A stretch of 64,000 nucleotides of DNA from Pterobdella sp. o SKG-2022. Lineage: Eukaryota; Annelida; Clitellata; Hirudinida; Piscicolidae. Positions 26,021-36,902 of this stretch are shown piece after piece. A program made the translations under genes and the position numbers. The DNA is taken from NCBI GenBank assembly GCA_964035795.1, contig OZ038323.1, forward strand, positions 6,248,217 to 6,312,216, written 5' to 3'. How positions within the stretch are numbered: the first letter of the stretch is position 1; each line of letters starts with the position of its first letter. The notes under the pieces are model-generated. The model searched no databases and was not told the origin of the DNA. It saw only the letters and a list, made by a program, of their open reading frames with translations.

Positions 26021-27552
26021 ATGATAAAAGCCATTCTGGTTTTCAACAATCATGGAAAGCCAAGACTCTCAAAATTTTATCAACATTATGTAAGCTTACA
26101 AAGTTTAACACCCATATTTCGTGAATAAACTTGAAAATTAGGAACCCACTAACTTCAATCCAAACAGACAGAAGATATACAACAACAAATAATTCGAGAA
26201 ACATTCCAATTAGTTTCTAAACGTGATGATAACGTCTGCAACTTTCTAGAAGGAGGAACGTAAGTTTTAAACATTAGACACAGAAAACAGACCCATGTTT
26301 TAAAACATAGATGAATAAATTACTTTGAAAAATTCTCTAAATAAAATTTTAAAAATCCCACATTCATGTACTAATTAATCATTGATCATAAAACACTTCA
26401 GCCTAATAGGAGGATCAGACTACAAATTGATATACAGACATTATGCCACATTGTACTTTGTCTTTTGTGTTGACTCGTCTGAAAGTGAATTGGGTATCTT
26501 AGATCTTATTCAGGTTTTTTTTATATGACAAAATTAGTTTTTAGTGTAAATTTTTAGCAATAATTACTCTATTTGCAATTTTTCCAGGTGTTTGTAGAAA
26601 CATTAGATAAGTGTTTTGAGAATGTTTGTGAACTTGATCTTATATTCCATGTGGATAAGGTGACATGCAATATTTATCTTTCCAAATATTTCATTTAGGT
26701 ATAATCAATATACACTAGTTTTTCATAAGTATAACATTTCACAAAATTAAAATATCCTTAGACAAAAAATTTTGGATGTAATGTTAAACTACATTCAGCT
26801 TAGCATCTGTAGTTACTGCACACTTCATTTATGAGCAAACTCTCCATCAATGATCACACACAGGTACAATGGATCTTGGCAGAGTTGTGTATAGGAGGGA
26901 TGGTGTTGGAGACGAACATGGTAGAGATCCTCACTCGCATTGATGATCAGAACAAGCTTGAGAAGGCTGAGGTGAGTCGAACTAAGATTTCTATCAGTGA
27001 TAATCTATCGACCTTTTGATAAATTTTTTTCACTAGAAAATGTGGTGACAAAAACTTCATTCATATTTGCTATTGAAAAACCAACCTTTGATAGAGAAAT
27101 TTTCTATCTTCCTTAAAACTTCACACCCATCTTCAACCACCATCACTCGCCCATCTTCAATCACCATCACTCACCCATCTTCACCACCATCACTCACCCA
27201 TCTTCAACCACCATCACTCACCTATCTTCAACCACCATCACTCACCCATTTTCAACCATCACTCACCCATTTTCAACCACCATCACTCACCCATCTTCAA
27301 CCACCATCACTCACCCATCTTCAACCACCATCACTCACCCTACAACCTATTGTTTTACACATTCATCTCTTTACCACTCTACACACCCATTTATTACAAA
27401 AACTTAAAGTGCCTCCACCCACCTCACAGGCTGGACTCTCGTCAGCTCCAGCGAGGGCAGTATCAGCAGTGAAAGAGATGAACATCCCACAAAGGATCAA
27501 GGACATCAGGCTACCTGATCTGCCCTCCATCGGCACTCTCAAATTCAACTGA
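26021..27552 (+). CDS. AP3S1: AP-3 adaptor complex sigma subunit
   Basis: Small (sigma) chain of the AP-3 adaptor, which sorts cargo to lysosomes and related organelles. Exons: 26021-26089, 26168-26259, 26402-26513, 26588-26659, 26864-26971, 27430-27552; 576 nt, 191 aa (human AP3S1 is 193). The start MIKAILVFNNHGKPRLSKFY is near identical to animal AP3S. The longin fold is complete: IIRETFQLVSKRDDNVCNFL, LIGGSDYKLIYRHYATLYFV, SSESELGILDLIQVF and LCIGGMVLETNM. The C-terminal APARAVSAVKEMN segment, which distinguishes AP-3 from AP-1 and AP-2 sigma, is present. The fifth intron holds a 24-bp minisatellite. CLC-7, also lysosomal, lies 6 kb away on the other strand; I infer no co-regulation. Confidence 0.96.
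27119..27345. repeat. 24-bp minisatellite in AP-3 sigma intron 5
   Basis: About nine imperfect tandem copies of a unit close to TCTTCAACCACCATCACTCA plus CCCA. Some copies are shortened by deletion of the CACCAT part. It is pyrimidine-rich on the coding strand and ends about 85 bp before the last exon. Confidence 0.85.
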
Positions 27553-27803
27553 TCTCTGTTCTTATTGCTGTTTTTTTTATGTTTCCATTTCATTTTTTTT
27601 TTCATAATTATTATTTCTTCAATCATTTTTCATAGCTTATAGTGGTTTTGCTTATTTCTTTGTTAACTAATTTATTTATTTTTATTTTCATATTATTATT
27701 ATTCTATCATTTTATTGTATTATAACCTATAATTTACAATATATTTTACTCATGGGAAAGTCATAAAGAAAAATATTGTTTTACTTCCTTAAATTCTTTT
27801 CAG

Positions 27804-27877
<74 letters not shown>

Positions 27878-28249
27878 TTATTTATTTATTTATATATATT
27901 CGTCTTTTAATGTTATATAATTGCTAACAAATATATATATACTTGTAATTACTTCACCATTAACTTCTATTATTATTATATTAATATTTCCTAATATAAC
28001 TATATTTCTACCATATCTCCACTCCATCGCCCAGTTGTATGGCATCAAGTCATATAATCATTATTTTCAAGTTATATTAAAACGTATATTGACAAGACTT
28101 ATAATTTAATTCTTTTAAATGTGCGTGGAGAATACGCCTATTACATCAATACTTTGTAAATATAAATCAAAGCATCGTGTTTTAACATTTTTTTAGTACG
28201 TCTGTTGAGTTTTTATAAAAATAAGGACATTCAGAATTTTATAGTATAT
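27553..28249. other. AP-3 sigma 3' flank with (TA)n
   Basis: AT-rich 3' flank. It contains a (TA)n run at about 27805-27872 continuing into TTTA repeats, and no gene. It ends exactly where the LINE reading begins. Confidence 0.55.
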
Positions 28250-29345
28250 AGCGTTCGACAAAGTGCCACATGAACGACTTGTCAAGAAGTTACGATCGTG
28301 TGGGACATCTGGTAACCTGCTCCGATGGATCACTAACTGGCTAAAAAACAGGAGACAACAAGTGCGTATCAAAGACAAGAATTCATCCTGGATTAATGTT
28401 ACAAGTGGAGTTCCTCAAGGTTCGGTGCTGGGACCTCTGCTATTCGTTATATATATCAACGATATTGACTGGGATAAAATCAAAAATATCAAAGTTTGCT
28501 GACGACACGAAACTGCGTGCGAAGGTCAACAATGAAATAGATGCGGAAGTACTAAGACTTGATTTGGAACGGATATATAAGTGGTCTGAGGATTGGCAAA
28601 TGTTTTTCAATATAGATAAATGCAAAGTAATGCACATGGGAAAAAAGAGCAGGATCTTTCAGTATCATTTGGGCAATCAAGAGCTACGATCGACAGAAGA
28701 AGAAAAAGATCTCGGAGTCATGATACACAAAAACATCGAGGCAATGTACTGTCGCAGCGGCCAAAGCAAATAAAATACTTGGATTTATCAGAAGAACGGT
28801 GGTCAGCGGAGAGAAATCAATAATCATAAATTTGTATAAGACTCTAGTTCGACCCCATCTGGAATATTGTGTTCAGGCGTGGAGTCCAGATTTGCAAAAA
28901 GACAAGAACATTCTGGAAAAGGTACAGCGGAGAGCGACAAAGATGATCAAAGGACTCGAGAAACTTCAATACGAAGAAAGATTAAGAGGATGTGGACTGA
29001 CAACTCTAGAAAAAAGAAGATGCAGAGGAGATTTAATACAAACCTACAAATTAATCACCAAAAATGAGGATACACCATTTACCAGATTCTTCCAACTGGA
29101 AACCAGAAAAGGCCTACGAGGACACAAATACAAATTATTTAAGACTGGAAGTCGAATCAAGCAGAGATTCTTCAGTAACAGAGTGATAAACGCCTGGAAT
29201 GAGCTTAGTGATGAGACAGTTTCCGTGGAAACAACCAACGATTTTAAAATCAAGATAGGCGAGCTAGGATATTAGATATATTTAGCAGTGGTTCTCACAC
29301 AGACTCTAGTCTACTGAACCACTTTAAATTCAGTTATGTTATGTT
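28250..29345 (+). mobile_element. 5'-truncated CR1-like LINE
   Basis: The reverse transcriptase starts abruptly at [14 protein letters not shown] and continues through [13 protein letters not shown] and [14 protein letters not shown]. It shifts frame near 28490 to KFADDTKL, then near 28770 to YKTLVRPHLEYCVQAWSP, staying open to 29275. The C-terminal end includes RFFSNRVINAWNELSDETV. The domain set is RT palm, thumb and C-terminal block, with no endonuclease. The 3' end has TTATGTTATGTTATAG, possibly the short terminal repeat of the family. At least two frameshifts make it inactive. It belongs to a different family from the LINE at 10-11 kb. Confidence 0.9.
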
Positions 29346-29961
29346 ATAGTCCTGAACGTTGTGACATGAAAGGAGCTAAGAATTTCGGCAACTTATATAC
29401 TATAACTTAGTCTAAACTTGTTGAAATTCAATCCAAATCAAGAAAATCTGAATAAAAAAGATACATAAGATGTCTCTTAAAAATCCTTAATTTGGTTTAT
29501 TAAATCAATTTTAATGTTCACTGAAGCGGAAAAATTTCTCAAAATTATAAGTTTAATTAAATTATCCTAGAACAAAGCAAAACCTTAAATTGAACATTGT
29601 GAATTTTTAGTCTCAGAATAAAGCATTATTAAAACAATTACGCTTGAATTTTTATTGGCTCAAACTTTTTTTAAACAAAACGAAGCTTTTGGCAAGTCGA
29701 ACTCACATTATTAAATGAAACCACATCTCATGATTGAAACAAACTGATAAAACAATGTAGAAAACTTCAACAAAACAACAAATTTAAAACACCCATATCA
29801 CAACTAAACTATTCTCGTTCAATGATAACTAAGTATTGGCACTATGGCTGCACAAAGCCTTTGGGCTTCAAAACCGGAAGAGAAAAAAGCGGGTGGATGC
29901 AACTGGTAACTCTTGGTCCCTAATAGATGCTGAGATTGATAAACAGTTCAAATCGAGTATT
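29346..29961. other. Non-coding spacer with a foldback half-copy
   Basis: AT-rich. Near 29676-29720 it contains an ACGAAGCTTTTGGCAAGTCG...ACATTATTAAATG half-copy of the foldback family (copy G). It also holds the 3' flank of the minus-strand CAAX gene. Confidence 0.5.
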
Positions 29962-32223
29962 TCACATTAAATGGCATCGTTTGGATTCAATCTTGCCGTC
30001 TGCTTTTGTGCGGTGGTTTGTGTCGCTATTTGGATCATTTTTATTGTTGGGACTGCTTTCTTTAATATTATCATTTTCTTTGAGATTATTTTTTTTACTC
30101 TCAAAATTTCCAATATTAATTTCTTTTTCACTATCCTCTTCATTATTAGTTTTATTATTAATATCATTATCTTTCAAGTTTAATGCCTCATCTGCACAAC
30201 CGTGTTTACCATTCTTTGCTGCATCTTCATCATTTAAATCTCCGCCTCCCCCAAGATCCTCAATATCATTATCATCACCAATATTCTTATCCCCATTATC
30301 TTTTCCACCACCATCGTTTCTCCCATCACTACCACCACCCCCACCATCATAGTTATTAGCATCCTCTCTCACATCACTCATAACACCACTTTTATTTCTA
30401 AATGTAACAATTATGTTTGAAATTGTTGCTACCTCTTTGTTATTACTTTTATTATTATTACTAGATGTTGAAATATCAAGAGTATTACCCTTAGAAGTAG
30501 GTGTACTCCTATTAACAACTTCATTATTACCACCATTAGCACCATTTTTATTGAAACCACCAACCTCATTGATATCTCCACCATTATTTGTGTTATTCTT
30601 AATACCACCACCACTACTACCATTAATATCAGCATTTCTATCGACAGGGGGCGTGTTTTGGGGGGTGGTATCTGGCGACCAGGCCGTTGTAGTGCTCATG
30701 ATGTGCCCATTGATGTCCACCATTTGAAAGCTCTCGGACTCAGTCGTTTGTAATGATATGCCTGTTTGATGGTATTGGTGGTGATCACGAAGAATGCAAA
30801 TAATAATACTTTTGTTTTTATTATTAAATTTAATAGTTGTTTTTATTATATTTATTATGAAAGTGGTTTATTAAAACTATTATTAAGATTATTCTTTTTA
30901 TAAATGTTAATATAATAATTTTTTCATTAAATTATTATTTTATTTATTATTTTATCGAATTATTATCAAGATATTATTAAATTATCACAAGTACACCTCA
31001 TCATTAAAGATCTTGATGAGCTAATTAAATTCAACAGTGTAGTTTAGGCATCTCAACTAATATCGAAAAAAAAAAATATTCTTTGGTACTTTTATCAAAA
31101 AAATCTAATAGATAGATGCTTAGAGTGGTGTATGATGTTCTACTGGCTGATGGGTAAATTGATGGGTGAATTGTGTTTAACTGATAAAAATGTTCAAACA
31201 GTGAGAAAAAATTTAAGATGCTTGTGCTGCGTGATAAAAAAGGGGGAGGACGATCGCGTGGAACAAGCCTTTGGAATTGATAGTAATGGAGACAAAACAG
31301 CCAAGGTTGGCCTGGAAAGGCATAATGGAAAACCTGTCGTAGAATGAGTTGGTATTTGAAGTGCTTTTAAAAGGATTAGGTGAAGAAAGAGGGCTTGCTT
31401 AGATAATGAAGTCAGTGACCCCCTTGAAATGAGAAAGATGCTGACTATTATAAAATGATAATGATGTGTCTAACTTTATCATAACATTCGTAAGCTAATT
31501 TATGTTCATTTTAAATCAAGTTTGTCTATTAATGAATTTTAGATTCTATTTCATATATTTTTGCTTTTGCCTTAGTTATAATTATAATAAAAATAATTAT
31601 ATTATTATTAGTAGTATTATTATTATTATATAACCAGGTTGCAATGTAGGACGCTGTGATCGGTGACTGTCATTCTTATGTAGATCCATCAAGCTTACAC
31701 CTGTGCGCGTGTGCGTGTGTTTTTTTTCAGGCATATAAAGCTATTAACGACAACAAGAATCATCCTACAGAAAATCAAGCACAATTGATAGCCCGTATAT
31801 GAACGCATTGAAACAATACAATTATTACAATTATCAATACGTCAATACAATTTTTGTTTAGTAAACCAATATTATTATTATTATTATTATTGTCATTATA
31901 CAAATTGCGTTGTATTCAAGACCCACGTCACCACCTCAAACCTGGCAGGTGACATAGCTGGTTTGATTGGCTGCTATCTGTGGATCATTGTTGTTATCAT
32001 CGTCATGAAAATCATTATCGAGATGAAAATGGGAAGATAACATACTAAACTATCAATAAAAAAAATAAAAACTTAAGTACTAATAACAATCGTCAATATT
32101 AATTATTTTCCTAGTTATGCACGAGACCTAAAGAGTGGTTACTGCAAATGGACCCTGAATTCAAATTGAAGATGCTTGCTCCGACAGGCACTGCTTCAAA
32201 TAATAATAACAATAATAATAATA

Positions 32224-32258
<35 letters not shown>

Positions 32259-32352
32259 TAGACACATACACGGAGATTGACTGGAAGCAAGAGAGTTGTA
32301 GGAGTTAAGCTTGTAGACACTTGCCCCTGGTATGTCCGTGGCACCTGCAATA

Positions 32353-32427
<75 letters not shown>

Positions 32428-35400
32428 TTATCTATCTATTCAACTCAATTGTACTATTTCGAGTCATAACCTTAACATTCTCAATAGACAGAATGTCTTT
32501 CATAACAAAGCTAAAGTGCATGTATCATTGAAACTCCCACTTGATAATTTACGTTCGATTTGGCAAAATTTCATGAAATTTGAACAAAAATAAGTCATGT
32601 TGATGACCATGTTAAGTTTGCAAAATTATAACAAAATACACGACTTACCTGATGATGGTATAAGATATATTGAAAAGCTTCGTAAAATAAAATATTATTG
32701 TGTTTTCATAATTCACTTCTCATTATTCATATGTCTAGACTTGTGTTACATAATGTATGTATGACTCATATATTCTCCATTATTATAGCAAATAAATGAG
32801 GCGCTTTTGGTTGCGCTACTCCTTGTGTTTTTTAAATGTCGACCCGCGCGAGATTGAACCCGGAAACTTGAGATAATTAGTCTAATGCTCTATCAGCTAA
32901 GCTATGCGAGCCGACAAAACTGTTTCTGAATCTTCTTTATGGAGATTAGTATCATCAGTTAATTGGTTGATAAAATTTTGAGTTGGCCTTCTTCTAGTAT
33001 TTTTACCACATCTTAGTTCCCATAGTAGTATTTTGTGTACAACTTCTTTACTGCAAAAGCAATGTCCAACGAAACTCATTCTTTGTGTTGAAATTGTATT
33101 GGTTATCTTTGGTAAGTTTTCGTATAGTAAATTATTGCTTATACATGACGTCACACACCCTATAAACATATATTCCCATTTGTTTGAATAAATTATCATA
33201 CAGTTTTGCGTGAGCTAATGTGGCAGTACAGTGGTTTGATATGGGTGAAAGCAAGCATCAAACTCGGTGCCTTTGAGTCAAAATTTTAACGCTTTCCTAA
33301 CTGAAGAAACAATGCTAACAACATATATTATGCTCTGAGCTATAAACACTATTTGATCTATTGCTGAGCTACATCTTGAAAAAATCTCAAAACTTTTCAT
33401 TTATTTGAATTATTTGGTTTCATTTTTTAGCCAAGTATATATTTTACAAATAGAATGACTAACCGAAGCTGTATAAGCTGGAGTTTTGGGATGAAAAGTC
33501 GAATATACTTGCTCCTAAGGGCACTGTTGCTATGATGTTGGGGATGATCATAAATGGATAGATATATTAATATTGACTAATAGGTAGGTGAAATTTACAA
33601 TATTTGTATTGGAACACAAAAGCTATAATCTTTGAAACGTTTAGTTCATGGTATAAAGGCATGTAATAATAATATTTGACCTATCAATATTCAAAATATT
33701 TTTTGAAGCATGAAAAATTTTTAATAATATAAAAGAATATGAATGATATAGAAACTTCTAGAAATATAGACTTCTATAAATAACCTGGGTACATCGTTGG
33801 TGATTGGCTGCTCCGACTCACAACTGGGGCCGTTTGTGGTCCATCTTCTATCACTGAGAGTCCTATGTGAGTTGAAAGATAGATAGATAAACGGATAGAT
33901 AAATAAGCATATTGATGAATAGAAATATAAAGCTTTTTACACATCAAAAGATCATTTCCCCAATAATTACAGTTCGAAAACTGATGAAAATAAAAATTCC
34001 CGAAAAAGTCAGAACTTATAACAATTATAATAAAACTACTGCCAACAATCAAATAAAAAATGAGATTTACGATGTGTATCGAGAACACAGTGATATTTCC
34101 AATAATTAACAAAGAGAATAGAGTGAGGTTTTCACGAAAGCCATTGTCGATATGATATCAATATGAACAATAAAATTTTATTCTTATTATAATTATTCTT
34201 ATTATTATTAAACAGGTCCAATACATTCTCAGAATAATTAAAACCTATGAGGTATTTGAAAATGTCATTATCAAAATTCCAAAAAAAGAGTCATTCGTTT
34301 AAAAAAATTATCGAGCTTTGATCCCAAGTATTTTCGATACAATGAAGCATGCAAAAATAATTTTCTGCCTTCTTCATTGTATGCAAAAAATTGCATTGCA
34401 ATGAAATTTTTAAATACTCATCAAATCCATCAAACCTAATGCGATTCTCAAAGAACATACCAATTGAAAATATTAGTTTTATTAGTAAACAGAGTGTTTA
34501 ATAATTTTTTCGAAAGCCAAACCGTAAAATGAATATAATTTCATTTTTATTTATAAAACGGTTTCTCATACTTGAAAATGTTACGTTGATAACTAAAAGC
34601 TTCGTATCTTAATAAACTAACCAGTGTTCTGAAAGTATGTTCAAGAGTGTTTAACATTTTAATTCTTCAAGCCAAACGTAGATATTCAAATGAAAACACT
34701 TTTTGGAGTTTATTTTATTCCACGAAGCTTTTCATAAGATGAACTTACTTTACATCATAAGAGTGTTTAAAAAATTAATGCATAAGAATTAATTGTGCAT
34801 TCTTCGATAGAATGTTTTCTTAGTGTTGAAGTGACGAAAAAATGTAATTGTGTTTTGAAAAGCAAAGCACCTATCAAAATAAGAGATGTAGCTCTCATGT
34901 GAAAAAAAAACCTTTGTGATGTTGAGACACTAAGTTTAAGCTGATTGCTTAAAGTAATAGTCTATAAGCAATTTATAAAATTAAATGATTCACAAGTTTA
35001 ACAATGCACTTAGAGATAATTGATATTTAAAATACGCGTATGCCTACACTCAATCCAAACGTATTTTTATAACAAAAGATTTTTTCTCTAAGTGCTATAT
35101 TTTTACTTACGTGTTTTATGATTATTATTATCTTTTGGCATATTATTACTACTACTATCATAATTGATAATAAAGGAATTACAAGTATTATCATTCGTAG
35201 CATTATCAAAATTACATTAGATTGATTTCTAATATTAAATACTATTAATATCGAACAAACTTGCATTTATTCATTATTTATCAAATGCTTGTGATCAATT
35301 GTATTTTTGATGGGAATATTGTAAATTGCCTCTTTCATAACTTTGACTATTTTGCAAATCATAAGCCAAAACCACTATATTCTTTAGTGTTGATAGTATT

Positions 35401-36173
35401 ATTATCGCTACAACAACCAGTACTACTGTTTTGCAGTAAAATATTTTTTAATACTGTTGTATAACTCATTGCCATTGTTGTATACTTCGATTTGGGGGTT
35501 TTCAACTGAACAAATATAATTTTAATATATATTCTTCTCTTAAACTTAATTTATTCTCAACGTTTACTCCTATAAATTTGATATTACTTTTGTGCTCAAA
35601 CTGATTATTATCCAACTTTATTATTGTTTTAGAATAGTATATTTTTACATTGTTATTGTGAAAAATTATGATAGTTTGAAAAGTGAGTAAGCCAAAAGTT
35701 GAGTTGAAGAGCAAAATACTGTCATAAATTTCTGAAGTTGGTTTGAAAAAAATGGAGTTTTAGAAAAAAAAATCGAGGTAAGATGTATATAAAATTGCAA
35801 AAAATGTTTGTAAAAAGAGTAAAGCCAGCTTAAAATTTTGGTTGTAGATACTTTGGCTTGAACAACTCATGTGAAAATATTCCAAAGTCTTAACTACCTA
35901 AACATTATTTTTTGTAAAAAAACACTCACCAGGCTGAAGAAGACCTCGTTGGAAAGTGTTGGTGCGAAGACTTTGGGTACGATCGATGTATGTTGTGTCA
36001 AACCCTGGTATGTGATGACTGCTACCATGAGAAGCCTTATCTAATGAAATTATATATGTACCAGGAAGTCTACACTCATTGCTCATTGGTACCAGAGATG
36101 AAGATGCTTTAAAATTTTGTTTGTTCAATGGGTTTATTTTAATTTTTAAATTAAGTTTGTTCATTACTCGCAT
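29962..36173 (-). CDS. Unrecognised CAAX-terminal protein with duplicated exons
   Basis: I do not recognise this family. Six phase-consistent exons on the minus strand: 36173-35930 (start ATG tentative; a splice acceptor at 36106 is the alternative), 33862-33785, 33529-33464, 32193-32128, 31977-31942 and 30761-29962. Every internal junction is phase 1. The first exon reads GTYIISLDKASHGSSHHIPG, then TQSLRTNTFQRGLLQP. Exons 33529-33464 and 32193-32128 are both 66 nt and encode similar peptides with VPLGASIF and VPVGASIF. The final exon begins ISLQTTESESFQMVDINGH, then becomes a low-complexity Asn/Gly/Asp tail, ending in KIESKRCHLM. That end fits a CAAX prenylation box with a basic patch, so membrane anchoring is inferred. 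No transmembrane segment or signal peptide is visible. Exon chaining is by phase and similarity only; cDNA could split it. Confidence 0.55.
31105..31445 (+). mobile_element. LINE C-terminal remnant, same family as 19.3-19.8 kb
   Basis: Decayed plus-strand segment with RCLEWCMMFYWLMG-like and LRCLCCVIKKGEDDRVEQAF readings, then a 3' end with AAGTCAGTGACCCCC and GAAAGATGCTGACTAT. It shares these 3' blocks with the CLC-7 intron remnant. Confidence 0.6.
32199..32262. repeat. (AAT)n / (ATT)n microsatellite
   Basis: AAT run turning into ATT, able to fold back on itself. It lies next to the 32193 end of a CAAX-gene exon, whose acceptor follows it on the minus strand. Confidence 0.85.
32354..32441. 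repeat. (CTAT)n microsatellite
   Basis: About 20 tandem CTAT/ATCT units with minor TTTA interruptions, in an intron of the CAAX gene. Confidence 0.9.
32640..32715. repeat. Partial foldback copy (right half)
   Basis: Contains GAAAAGCTTCGTAAAATAA followed by ATTATTGTGTTTTCAT, matching the right arms of the palindromic family. No left arm was identified. Confidence 0.5.
32780..32916 (-). mobile_element. tRNA-derived SINE, copy 1
   Basis: On the minus strand, 32912-32841 is tRNA-like. It has a 7-nt acceptor end (GGCTCGC), a D arm with TAGCTTAGCTGATAG (A box), a TTAGA-CTAATTA-TCTcaa anticodon arm with an Ile-like AAT anticodon, and GGTTCAATCTC (B box). It is followed by a short body with CACAAGGAGTAGCGC and GCGCCTCATTTATT. 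The T stem is degraded, so it is not a functional tRNA gene. Confidence 0.75.
34655..34765. repeat. Partial foldback copy D
   Basis: Reads CTTCAAGCCAAACGTAGATA, TTCAAATGAAAACACTTTTT, TCCACGAAGCTTTTCATAAG and ATGAACTTAC in order, then stops near the centre. The right arm is missing. It shares outer and inner sequence with copies C and E. Confidence 0.75.
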
Positions 36174-36902
36174 TTTGAAAATTTTATGAACTTTTAGATT
36201 TTTTTCTAAGATTCCATATTTATACTAGTTTGTGTATTTATATATACCTATATTAAAAAATATTTGTAGTTAAAATATTGATTCATTACATATACATATA
36301 TATATAAATTCATATAAAAATATATAGTTATATAAAAACATATAAAAGAAATCTATGAAAAAATTGATTTTATCTTTATATTATTTTGTATTAAAAATTA
36401 GTTCATATACAAATATTTACAACTTCATATAAAAATATATATTTAATAAAAAATATATATATAAATATATATAAAGATGTATATAGATTTATTTTTTAAA
36501 ATATATATATATAATAAATATCAAAAAACCTTCATTTTGAGAAGCTCTGTAAGTCTTTTCTTTTGGTTGATAGCCCATTATTTGAAGTTTCAAATATTAA
36601 TGATATTTAAAATAATTTCCCTTATGTCATCATTATTTTCATCCAATTTTACATGATTGTTAACCACTTTTGAAACCATATTATCATAATTAACAAGTCA
36701 TTAATTTATAAATAAACCGTTTACTTTTAAATTCATTTAAAAAATGTAACTGATAAGTTAAATATGAACAAATCGCAGTTTTTTGTTTTTTGAATTGTTT
36801 ACCGTTTAAAACGGATCTTAGACTAAAATAAGATTTAAGTATTTTTGTAAAAAATACAATTTCAACATTTAAGTAGTAGAAAATTTTTAAAAATTGTGTA
36901 CA
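36174..36902. other. Spacer between divergent CAAX and CD225-like genes
   Basis: Very AT-rich with many ATATAT tracts. No coding segment is seen. It is the 5' flank of both neighbouring genes if the CAAX gene starts at 36173. Confidence 0.45.
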
